Positions 14,889 to 23,600 of a stretch of 25,936 bases of DNA are shown piece by piece. The first letter of the stretch is position 1; each line of letters starts with the position of its first letter. Position numbers and translations under genes: made by a program. Under the pieces are notes generated by a model, which did no database searches, had not been told where the DNA came from, and worked only from the letters and a program-made list of their open reading frames with translations. This DNA comes from Pseudomonadota bacterium (lineage in GTDB: Bacteria; Pseudomonadota; Alphaproteobacteria; Caulobacterales; Aquidulcibacteraceae): NCBI GenBank assembly GCA_023410295.1, contig JAEYPY010000206.1, positions 1 through 25,936 on the forward strand, written 5' to 3'.

Positions 14889-16574
14889 ATGTCTTCGCCG
14901 GCCTCCCCCGCGCGGCGGCCGCCCCGGCCGAGCCCCATCAGCGAACACTGGCGCGCTAATCCGTTTCATCGCATGCGCCTCGGCGAAGCGACGCCCGATC
15001 GTATCGAGCGCTGGGGCAACGATCCGCGCGTCGGCGATGCAGAACGTGGCCGCGAAATCGGCCGCGGCATCTGGCGCATCGCCGCTGAGCGCCTCCCGGG
15101 CGAGCACGCGCGCCCCTGGCTGCCAAAACATCCTTCGCGCCACTTCACCGCGCGGCTGCATTCATTCTCGTGGCTGATCGATCTCGCCGCCGTCGGCCCA
15201 TCGGCGCACAAGCGCATCGCAGAACTGATCGACTCATGGATCGCCGAACACGGCGAATGGGACGAGCTCGCCTGGGATCCCGAACTCACCGCCGAGCGCG
15301 TGTTCGCCTGGCTGTGCTGGGGCCGCGCCGCGTTCGAGCAAGGCGATCCTGAAGCGCGGGCAGCGCTGCTGCGCTCGACAGCGCGGCAAGTGCGCTTGCT
15401 GCTCGTCGCCGAAAACGAACTGAGCGAGCGCCACCTCGGTTCGCTGAAAGCCGGCGCCGCGCTCATCCTCGCCGGCGCGGCTGGCTTTCCCGAAGCCGAG
15501 CGCCTCGCCGAGCAAGGCGAGGAAATGCTGCTCGAAGCCTGCGCCAAGCAATTCTTCCCCGATGGCGGCCATCTTTCGCGCGCGCCGGAAGCGGCGCTCG
15601 AAGCGCTCTGCGATCTCGTCGCTGCCACCGAAGCGTTGGCCGAGCCTGCGCCGATCATCACCGAAACGCTGCCCAAGCTCGCCAACATGGTGCGCTTGCT
15701 GCGCCTGGGCGACGGCGGTCTCGGCTGTTTCCAGGGCGGCTCGGAAAGCTCGGCCGCGACAATCGAGTCCGTGCTCGCCCGCGTGCGCGGCGAGGTGCGC
15801 GCCTTCACCTTCGCCCAGCACAGCGCCTATCAGCGCATCGAAGCCGGCGGCACGCGCGTTTTGTTCGACGTCGGCGGCGCGCCGCCCCTCTCCTATTCCG
15901 AACGCGCGCACGCCGGCGCGCTCGCGTTCGAACTCTCCAGCGACACCGAGCGCCTCATCGTCAATATCGGCGCATCGCGCGAGCTTGAGCCCGCCGGCCG
16001 CATGGCCGCGCGCACCACCAACGGCCATTCCACGCTCATCCTCGCCGACGCGCTCTCCGCCAGCTTCGAAGAACCACGCCGCGGCAAAGGCCCCGCGCGC
16101 CTCACCGGCCCCGAACTCGACGACGTGCGCCGCTCCTCCGACGAAAGCGGCGTCACCGTGCAGGGCCGTCACGACGGCTACAAAGATCAGTACGGCCTGC
16201 TGCACCGCCGCTATCTCTTCCTCGATGCAGGCGGGGTAAATCTGCGCGGCATCGACGAACTCATCCGGCCGATGAAGCTCAAGACGCCGGCGCCGAAAGC
16301 GCCGATCCCGTTCGTCGCGCGCTTCCATCTCCATCCCGACGTGCGCGCGCGCCTGATCGACAGGCAAACCGCGCTGCTCGAAACACCGATGGGACAGAGA
16401 TGGCGCCTGCGCACCGATGCGCCCGACGTCGCTATTGAGCCCTCGATCTATTGGGGCGGAAAAGTCGTGCCGCGCGAGGCGCTGCAGATCGTCCTCTCCG
16501 GCGAAGCCGACCCCATGGGCCACGGCCTCGCGCCCCCCAACCGCATCCGCTGGGCGCTGACGCGGGCGAATTGA
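14889..16574 (+). CDS. Heparinase II/III family protein
   Basis: A 561-residue protein with the heparinase II/III layout: an N-terminal alpha-helical toroid (about 18-300, with FFPDGGHLSRAPEA at 222-235 and LRLGDGGLGCF at 271-281) and a C-terminal beta-sandwich (about 305-557). Conserved-looking sites include the AHAGALAFEL stretch (340-350) with H341, NGHSTL (378-383), HDGY (428-431) and HLHPDV (480-485). These proteins are putative polysaccharide lyases; in alphaproteobacteria the gene sits in the rsmB-rpe-purH cluster and a role in cell-envelope polysaccharide turnover is suspected but unproven. No export signal is evident. It starts 5 nt after the rpe stop, so they share a transcript. Confidence 0.9.
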   Translation: MSSPASPARRPPRPSPISEHWRANPFHRMRLGEATPDRIERWGNDPRVGDAERGREIGRGIWRIAAERLPGEHARPWLPKHPSRHFTARLHSFSWLIDLAAVGPSAHKRIAELIDSWIAEHGEWDELAWDPELTAERVFAWLCWGRAAFEQGDPEARAALLRSTARQVRLLLVAENELSERHLGSLKAGAALILAGAAGFPEAERLAEQGEEMLLEACAKQFFPDGGHLSRAPEAALEALCDLVAATEALAEPAPIITETLPKLANMVRLLRLGDGGLGCFQGGSESSAATIESVLARVRGEVRAFTFAQHSAYQRIEAGGTRVLFDVGGAPPLSYSERAHAGALAFELSSDTERLIVNIGASRELEPAGRMAARTTNGHSTLILADALSASFEEPRRGKGPARLTGPELDDVRRSSDESGVTVQGRHDGYKDQYGLLHRRYLFLDAGGVNLRGIDELIRPMKLKTPAPKAPIPFVARFHLHPDVRARLIDRQTALLETPMGQRWRLRTDAPDVAIEPSIYWGGKVVPREALQIVLSGEADPMGHGLAPPNRIRWALTRAN

Positions 16575-16604
16575 TATCTGCATTTCGCCGGGAGCGGACG
16601 CGAA

Positions 16605-17348
16605 CTAGTGCTGCGATGCGCCTCGGTACTCATCAATGGCGCGTGTGCCTTGCTCTAGTCGCCATGTGTCATTCGGATCGATCCCTGGACCGTTCGCCAA
16701 GTTAGCGTCGATGGGAGCCGATAGGAGCCAAGCGACGATGACGGTCCGAACTTCTGGGTCGACGTCGGACCAGAATATCTGCTCTCTCGGATCGAGCGAT
16801 GCGAGAGAGGAAAGCTCTGTCGCAAGCTTCGCAATTTGAAGGAGTGCGTTCCCACTCGCCTCGCTGAGCCACTCTTGCAGAACGGGTTCCAAGTCTTCTC
16901 CGAGCGATGCAACTGCGCACAACCACTCCGAGGCATCACTTCCGTCGTCGGGGTGCCCGTGAATGGAATCGCGCAGTGCGGCAAGGAAAAGCGCCGACAC
17001 TGCCTGTTGTTCGGATTGCGGCCAAGTCCGCCACTGCGCCATCTTAAGCCGTGACGCTATTACTGGCGGCTGCGTTCCCATCCACTCCGAGGCTCGAACC
17101 GCCTGCTCAAGAATGCGTGGCAAGAAGTGTTTGTAGTCAGTGATCGAACCGACCGTCGTTAGCGCCCAACCCGAATAAGGGCCGATCTCCTCCCCCTTAA
17201 GCTCGCGAAGAGGCGCGCTAGACAAAGTGCTTAGAATTTTCGCCGGATCGCGCGTCGGCGAAGCTTCCAGGCGCGTAGGACGAGGATAGCCCGAGAACGC
17301 CTCATACACGGCGTCGAGGGCACTAAGGAGTGCGGAGCTAGGGTCCAT
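16605..17348 (-). CDS. Hypothetical protein in a lower-GC insert
   Basis: A 247-residue, probably all-helical soluble protein of unknown function. Visible features are a PRPTRLEASP stretch (22-31), a Trp/Tyr-rich core around GWALTTVGSITDYKHFLPR (60-78) of a kind I recall from uncharacterised proteobacterial proteins, and many Trp and Leu residues. No signal peptide, membrane segment or catalytic motif is seen. I start at the ATG at 17348; a TTG at 17375 would add nine residues and lacks a ribosome-binding site. Two sampled 60-nt stretches (16741-16800, 16801-16860) are each 57% GC, against 78% for 16081-16140 in the heparinase gene, and codon use looks different. It interrupts the heparinase-purH neighbourhood, which suggests horizontal transfer. 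Confidence 0.7.
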   Translation of the reverse strand: MDPSSALLSALDAVYEAFSGYPRPTRLEASPTRDPAKILSTLSSAPLRELKGEEIGPYSGWALTTVGSITDYKHFLPRILEQAVRASEWMGTQPPVIASRLKMAQWRTWPQSEQQAVSALFLAALRDSIHGHPDDGSDASEWLCAVASLGEDLEPVLQEWLSEASGNALLQIAKLATELSSLASLDPREQIFWSDVDPEVRTVIVAWLLSAPIDANLANGPGIDPNDTWRLEQGTRAIDEYRGASQH

Positions 17349-17381
17349 GCTTCTGCAATACAACGGAAGGTCCAATGTCTG

Positions 17382-17394
17382 AATTGGGCCAATT
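17382..17394. repeat. Inverted repeat AATTGG-G-CCAATT upstream of purH
   Basis: A 13-bp near-perfect palindrome, with CCAAT again at 17372-17376. It lies in the AT-richer segment between the unknown leftward gene and purH, close to the composition change. It may be an operator, the edge of the insert, or part of a dispersed repeat; the sequence cannot decide. Confidence 0.4.
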
Positions 17395-17470
17395 GCGAAC
17401 CCCCGGCGCCGCTGCGGCAGAATCGCGTCAGGGCTCCGCTTTTTCCGGAGAATCCCCTAAAAGCCGCCAC

Positions 17471-19063
17471 ATGGCCCAAGACATCCTCCCCATCCGCCGC
17501 GCGCTCATTTCGGTTTCCGACAAAACCGGCCTCATCGAGCACGCCAAGGCGCTCGCTGATCTTGGCGCGGCGCTCGTCTCCACGGGCGGCACACAGAAGG
17601 CGATCGCGGATGCGGGGCTTGCGGTGAAAGACGTTTCCGCCGTCACCGGGTTTCCGGAAATGATGGATGGCCGCGTGAAGACGCTGCACCCGAAAGTGCA
17701 CGGCGGCTTGCTGGCGCTACGCGATAACGCTGAACACACGCAGGCAATGAAAGAGCACGGCATCGAGGCGTTCGACGTGCTCTACGTGAATCTCTATCCG
17801 TTCGAAGCCACGGTCGCCCGCGGCGCCGATTTCGAAACTTGCATCGAGAACATCGACATCGGCGGCCCAGCCATGATCCGCGCCGCGGCGAAGAATTACG
17901 GCTTCATCGCCGTCGCCACCGATGCTGACGACATGGAAGCCATTCTCGCCGAAGCCAAACAGCACGGCGGCACGACGCTGGCGCTGCGCAAGCGGCTCTC
18001 GGCCAAGGCCTTCGCCCGCACCGGCGCCTACGACGCCGCGATCTCCACCTGGTACGCCAATCAGCTCGAGCAGGACGCAGCGCCGGTCTATCGCAGCTTG
18101 AGCGGCAAGTTGCGCCAAACCTTGCGCTATGGCGAAAATCCGCACCAGCACGCAGCGTTCTACGTCACCAATGAACAGCGCTTTGGCGTCGCCACCGCCA
18201 AACAGCTGCAAGGCAAAGAGCTGAGCTACAACAATCTGAACGACACCGACGCCGCGTTCGAACTGGTCGCCGAATTCGATCCCAAGGAAACCGCCGCGGT
18301 CGCCATCATCAAGCACGCCAATCCATGCGGCGTCGCCGAAGGCGCGAACCTGCTCGAAGCCTACAAGCGCGCGTTCGAGTGCGATACGACCTCAGCCTTC
18401 GGCGGCATCGTCGCGCTCAACCGCCGGCTGGACAAAGCGACAGCCGAAGCGATCGCGGAGATTTTCACCGAAGTCGTCATCGCGCCGGAGGCCGATGAGG
18501 ACGCGGTTTCGGTGTTCGCGAAGAAGAAGAACCTGCGCCTGCTCGTCACCGGCGGCCTGCCCGATCCGGCCGCGCCCGGGCTTTCGATCAGAACCGTGTC
18601 AGGCGGCTTTCTCGCCCAGAACCGCGACAATGGCCGCATCAGCGCCGCCGATCTCAAGCTCGTCACCAAGAAGAAGCCGAGCGAGGCGCAAATCCGCGAC
18701 ATGATTTTCGCCTTCAAGGTCGCCAAGCACGTCAAATCCAACGCCATCATCTACGCGCGCGACGGCGCCACGGTCGGCATCGGCGCGGGGCAAATGAGCC
18801 GCGTGGATTCAGCGCGCGTGGCGCGGCTCAAAGCCGAAGACGTCGCGCACGCGAACGGTTGGCGCGAGCCGAAGACGATCGGCAGCGTCTGCGCCTCCGA
18901 CGCCTTCTTCCCCTTCCCCGATGGCCTCTTGCAAGCCGCGCAAGCCGGCTCCACCGCCGTCATTCAGCCCGGCGGCTCAATCCGCGACGACGATGTGATC
19001 AAAGCCGCCGACGAAGCCGAACTGGCCATGGTCTTCACCGGCATGCGCCACTTCCGGCACTGA
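17471..19063 (+). CDS. purH: Bifunctional AICAR transformylase / IMP cyclohydrolase
   Basis: Performs the last two steps of de novo IMP synthesis in the cytoplasm. At 530 residues it has the usual length. The N-terminal MGS-like IMP cyclohydrolase domain (about 1-150) has KTLHPKVHGG (70-79) and NIDIGGPAM (127-135). The transformylase domain has RYGENPHQ (219-226), LSYNNLND (251-258), the catalytic KHANPCG (281-287; K281, H282) and, near the C-terminus, GIGAGQMSRVDS. The ATG at 17471 fits the conserved N-terminus; the frame is open to an ATG at 17375, but that would add 32 low-complexity residues. Neither start has a clear Shine-Dalgarno at normal spacing. The stop is 6 nt from the convergent peroxidase stop. 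Confidence 0.95.
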   Translation: MAQDILPIRRALISVSDKTGLIEHAKALADLGAALVSTGGTQKAIADAGLAVKDVSAVTGFPEMMDGRVKTLHPKVHGGLLALRDNAEHTQAMKEHGIEAFDVLYVNLYPFEATVARGADFETCIENIDIGGPAMIRAAAKNYGFIAVATDADDMEAILAEAKQHGGTTLALRKRLSAKAFARTGAYDAAISTWYANQLEQDAAPVYRSLSGKLRQTLRYGENPHQHAAFYVTNEQRFGVATAKQLQGKELSYNNLNDTDAAFELVAEFDPKETAAVAIIKHANPCGVAEGANLLEAYKRAFECDTTSAFGGIVALNRRLDKATAEAIAEIFTEVVIAPEADEDAVSVFAKKKNLRLLVTGGLPDPAAPGLSIRTVSGGFLAQNRDNGRISAADLKLVTKKKPSEAQIRDMIFAFKVAKHVKSNAIIYARDGATVGIGAGQMSRVDSARVARLKAEDVAHANGWREPKTIGSVCASDAFFPFPDGLLQAAQAGSTAVIQPGGSIRDDDVIKAADEAELAMVFTGMRHFRH

Positions 19064-19069
19064 GGCGCC

Positions 19070-19747
19070 TTAGATCGGCGCCTGTTCAGTTGCTTGCGGG
19101 GCCGCCAAGGCTTGCGTAATCGCGGCGCGCACTTCTTCGGACGTGGGCTCGGTGCGCGTCGGAAACGCCGCGATCAGACGTCCATCGCGACCGATCAAAA
19201 GCTTATGGAAATTCCAGCCCGGCACCGCCGCTTCGCCGAGCTGTGTTTCCGCCCAAGCATAAAACGGATGCCGCGCATCGCCGACGACTTCGGTCTTGCC
19301 GGCCATCGGGAACGTCACGCCGTAATTGAGCGAGCAGAACTCCTGAATCTCTTCTGCGCTGCCCGGCTCCTGGCCCATGAAATTGTTCGACGGCACGCCT
19401 AGCACTTCGAAGCCCTGATCGTGATATTCCGCGTAGATTTCCTGCAGCCCTTCATATTGCGGCGTGAATCCACAGCGCGATGCGGTGTTGACCACCAGCA
19501 CGACTTCGCCATCGAAGGCCGTCATCGGCACGCGGTCGGTCCAGAGCCCAGTGAACTCGAACTGATAGGCTGCCTCCTGGCCGGCGACAGGCGCGGCCGC
19601 CGCAAATCGGGCGCGTTGTTCTTCCACGGCTGCCGCCACGACGGCGCTGCGCTCGGCGGCGACATCGGCGCTTGGCGGCGGCGGCGCGCGGTTGCAGGCT
19701 GCCAGCGCGAGGGTGGCGACAATGAAGGCAGTCCATTTCATGGGCAT
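19070..19747 (-). CDS. Glutathione peroxidase-family lipoprotein
   Basis: Reduces peroxides through a cysteine thiol. The 225-residue protein begins with a lipoprotein signal whose lipobox LAAC ends at Cys18 (next residue Asn19), then a Pro/Ala-rich linker with an Ala-Glu-Arg helix (20-60). The peroxidase domain (about 61-212) has NTASRCGFTPQY (87-98) with peroxidatic C92, PSNNFMGQEPGS (119-130) with Q126, C138 as a possible resolving cysteine, and WNFHKLLIG (178-186) with W178-N179. A cysteine replaces selenocysteine, and such enzymes often use thioredoxin rather than glutathione. The ATG at 19747 is preferred over 19741 because GGGAGGGG lies 5 nt upstream. Envelope location is inferred from the lipobox. 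Confidence 0.88.
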   Translation of the reverse strand: MPMKWTAFIVATLALAACNRAPPPPSADVAAERSAVVAAAVEEQRARFAAAAPVAGQEAAYQFEFTGLWTDRVPMTAFDGEVVLVVNTASRCGFTPQYEGLQEIYAEYHDQGFEVLGVPSNNFMGQEPGSAEEIQEFCSLNYGVTFPMAGKTEVVGDARHPFYAWAETQLGEAAVPGWNFHKLLIGRDGRLIAAFPTRTEPTSEEVRAAITQALAAPQATEQAPI

Positions 19748-19814
19748 CGGCGCCCCTCCCAAATCGAGACGTCCCAGCTTGGCGCAGGCGGGGCTGCCGC
19801 GCCAGTCTTGCGCG

Positions 19815-20681
19815 ATGGCTCAGTTGGCCGTCATGGTGATTATATTGCTTGTGGGAGTAGCAATGCCCGCCGAGGCCCAGGCCGAAACATTGGCGCGCCG
19901 GATCGCCACGCTGGAGCCGCATTTCAGCGTCGCCCGGCCCGAAACGTCCGAGCGCGCGCCCGTCGTCATCATGCTGCATGGCTGTGGCGGCCCGCGCCCG
20001 TTCCAAGACGAGATGGCCGAGATCGTGGTCGCCGCCGGCGCGGCGGCGGTGCAGGTCGATTCCTTCGCCCCGCGCCGCATCAGCCGCGTCGCCGCCATCG
20101 CCACCGTGTGCACCGGCGCGCAGCTGCGCGGGCCCGAACGCGCCGGCGATCTCTACGCCGCGCTGGGCTGGGTCCGGACACAGCCCTGGGCCGATCCGGA
20201 CCGCATCGTCGCGCTCGGCTGGAGCCATGGCGGCTGGACCATCATGGACGCGCTCTCGTTGCGCTCCGGCGCGGAGATGGCGCGCCTCACTGGCATCACC
20301 GATCTGCCGGACGAGCCGCTCACCGGACTTGCCGGCGCGCTCATCGTCTATCCCTACACCGGCATCGGCTCTTATGTCGGCCAGCGCGAGTGGCGCATCG
20401 CTCCGCCCAGCGTCGCCATCGTCGCCCAACACGATTACATCGTCGGCGCGACGCGCGGCGCGCTGATGCGCCAGCGCGCCCGCGGCGCTCCGCTCGACGT
20501 GCTGGTGTTCGAAAACGCGACGCACGCCTTCGAGGATCGCTATGCCGAAGATCCGCGCGTGCGCTATAATCCCGCCGCCACCGCGCGCGAGCATCGGCTG
20601 CTGCGCGAGACCATCGCCAGCCTTACGACCGAGCCTGAAGCGGCGGTGCTGACTAGCGCAGCGACCCCACCAGCGCGTTGA
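19815..20681 (+). CDS. Dienelactone hydrolase-like alpha/beta hydrolase, exported
   Basis: A 288-residue serine hydrolase. An N-terminal signal (about 1-23, ending AEAQA) points to the periplasm. The alpha/beta-hydrolase elements are the oxyanion region LHGCGGP (54-60), the nucleophile elbow GWSHGG (135-140) with S137, D207 in AQHDYIVG, and H237 in ENATHAFED, giving a full Ser-Asp-His triad. Dienelactone hydrolases usually use Cys; the Ser here indicates an esterase-type substrate that cannot be named. The ATG at 19815 lacks a Shine-Dalgarno; an alternative ATG at 19833 would still leave a short signal. The last 29 nt overlap the convergent glutamate dehydrogenase gene. No cotranscribed partner is seen. 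Confidence 0.82.
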   Translation: MAQLAVMVIILLVGVAMPAEAQAETLARRIATLEPHFSVARPETSERAPVVIMLHGCGGPRPFQDEMAEIVVAAGAAAVQVDSFAPRRISRVAAIATVCTGAQLRGPERAGDLYAALGWVRTQPWADPDRIVALGWSHGGWTIMDALSLRSGAEMARLTGITDLPDEPLTGLAGALIVYPYTGIGSYVGQREWRIAPPSVAIVAQHDYIVGATRGALMRQRARGAPLDVLVFENATHAFEDRYAEDPRVRYNPAATAREHRLLRETIASLTTEPEAAVLTSAATPPAR

Positions 20682-23600
20682 ACTCGGCCGAAACCAGCAT
20701 CAGCTTGGCGAAGGTCCACGGCCCCTGCCCGTTGAGTTCGGCGAACGCTTCGCGCGCGCGCTGCGCCGGCTGACCGAGCGAAGCCACCCAGCCGCGCGCC
20801 GCTTCTTCGGCCCAAGCATGATCCGCATTCTTCGGCGGCGCGCCGATGGCGGCAGCCGCAGCTTCGGCGAGGCGCAACTGCCGATCGCCGAAATCCTGCG
20901 CGGCGCGGCGCAGCACCAGACGATCCCAGTGCTGTTCAAGCTTCATGTTCGTCGCCGCGTCGCGCAGCGCATCGAGGCCAAACTCCGCGCCGATCACCGA
21001 GTGCAGACGGCTCGCGGCCTGGATCGGCCAGCTGCAGCGGCGCGTCAGATCCGCCACGTCTAGCGCCAGAGTGAATGGCGACAGTAGCGCGGCATCGTGC
21101 GCGAGTTCTTCCGGCGCCCCCAGATCACTCAGCATGCGCTGACGCACTTCCACGCGCTCGCGCTCGACCGCAGTCAGATCATCCCAGAGAAACGCGCGCT
21201 GCGCTTGAACCGTATCCTTGTAGCGCTTCACCACATCGAGGATCGACGGCGGCTGATCGTTTTCAAAGCCCGCATTGCGCGAAAGGTAAAGCGTCGCGCG
21301 CCTGAGCGCGCCGCCGACGCGCTGGTGCAGCGCGATCTGCGCCGCCGCGGGTGCGACGTTGTCGAGCGCGTTGATACGGTCGACCATGTCCTCAAGATCG
21401 AAGATGCGCCGCGCCGCCTCGAACGAACACGCCACCGTCACCGCATTCGCGCGCGATACGTCGCGGATGCGGTCCACGAATGAAGGCCCGCAGCGGTTGA
21501 TGAGATCATCCGCCAATTGCGTGGCGATGATTTCGCGCCGCAGCCTGTGCGTCGCCATTTGCGCTTCGTACTTCCAGAGGTCGTTCGGGAAATACTGCTT
21601 CAGCGGTTCGGCGAAGGCTGGATCGTCCGGCGCAGACGAACTGACCAACGCATCGAAGAGATCGATCTTGGCGTACGCTACGAGCTTGGCGAGCTCGGGC
21701 CGAGTCAGTCCATGCTTGGCCGCGCGCAGCGCTGCGATTTCGCCGGCCAGCGGCAGCCCTTCCACGCGGCGCGATAGCTTGCCGGCCTGCTCCAGGCGCT
21801 GAATGAAACGCTCGTGGCTGTCGAGATCGGCAGCCGCCGTCGCTTGCGCGATCGAGATCGCGCCGGTCTGATCGTAATTGTCCGCCAGCACCAAAGCGGC
21901 GACTTCGTCGGTCATCGCTTCCAGGAGCTTGTCGCGCTTCTCCGCCCTGAGCACGCCGGCGCGGATCGCGCCCGTGAGTAGGATCTTGATGTTGACCTCG
22001 TGGTCCGAGGTGTCGACACCGGCGGAATTGTCGATCGCATCGGTGTTGATGCGCCCGCCGGTGCGCGCAAAAGCGATGCGGCCCTTCTGCGTGACGCCGA
22101 GGTTCGCCCCCTCGCCCACCACCAGCGCGCGCACGTCTTCGGCATCGACGCGGATGGCGTCATTGGCCTTGTCGCCGACGTCGGCGTGCGTCTCGGCGCG
22201 GCCCTTGATGTAATTGCCGATGCCGCCGAACCACAGGAGCTCGCACGGCGCCTTCAGCAGCGCCGACATCAGTTCAGCCGGCGTCACGCTGCCCTTGTCG
22301 AGCCCCGTCAGCGCGGCGATTTCCTTACTCACCTCGATCGACTTCGAGCTGCGCGAGAACACGCCCCCGCCCTTCGAGATCAGCTTTTTGTCGTAGTCCT
22401 GCCAGCACGAGCGCGGCGTATCGAACAGGCGCTTGCGCTCTATCCAGCTGGCTTCGCAATCTTTTGGATTGGGATCGATGAAAATATCTCGGTGATCGAA
22501 CGCCGCCAGCAGCCGGATCTTGCGCGAGAGCAGCATGCCGTTGCCGAACACGTCGCCCGACATGTCGCCGACACCGATGACGGTGAATTCTTCTTCCTGG
22601 ATGTTCTTGCCGATTTCGCGGAAGTGGCGCTTCACCGCTTCCCAGGCGCCGCGGGCAGTGATGCCCATGCCCTTATGGTCGTAACCAACCGAACCGCCCG
22701 AGGCGAAGGCATCGCCCAGCCAGTGGCCGTATTCGGCCGAAATGCTGTTGGCAACGTCTGAAAACGCGGCCGTGCCCTTGTCCGCGGCGACGACGAGGTA
22801 CGCATCATCATCATCCCAGCGCACCACCGCGCGCGGCGGCGTGATCGCGTCATCGACAATGTTGTCGGTGATGTCGAGCATGCCGCGCAGGAACGTCTTA
22901 TAGGCTTCGACGCCCGCTTCCTGGAAACCCGTCGCGCCGCGCGGCGGCAGCCGTTTCGGGAAGAAGCCGCCCTTCGCGCCCACCGGTACAATGATCGCGT
23001 TCTTCACCTGCTGCGCCTTGACGAGATCGAGCACCTCGGTGCGGAAGTCATCGCGCCGATCGCTCCAGCGCAAACCGCCGCGCGCGACCGGGCCAAAGCG
23101 CAAATGCACACCTTCGACCTGCGGGCTCGCCACCCAGATTTCGCGATACGGTTTCGGCGCCGGCAGCTCGGCCACCGCGTGGCTGTCGATCTTGAACGAC
23201 ATGTACGGCTTCGGTCCGCCGTCCGCCGCTGGCTGATAATAATTCGTCCGCCGGATCGCCTTGATGAGATGGGCGATGCGCCGCAAAGCGCGGTCTTCGT
23301 CGAGGCTGACGACCTCATTTAGCGCCGCTTCCAGCAGAAACTCGAGCTTGGTCGAGCGCACCTGCCGCGTTTCCATCGACTCCGGCAGATTGGGATCGAA
23401 CCGCGCCTTGAAGAACGCCAAAATCAGCGCAGCGATACGCGGATTGTTGGCAAGCGCTTGTTCCTGGATCGCTTGCGAAGGATCGAGGCCGGTCTGTTGG
23501 CGATAGCGCGCCAGCGCCCGCACCAGCGCCGCTTCGCGCCACGAACATGGGAGCGCCAGGATCAGACGATTGAAACCGTCGCTCTCGGCACGAGTGTTCC

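Noticed and set aside
16600..17400. GCGAAC at both sides of the low-GC segment (16600-16605, 17395-17400) as a target-site duplication
   Set aside because: Six bases are too few in GC-rich DNA and no terminal inverted repeats or transposase accompany them.
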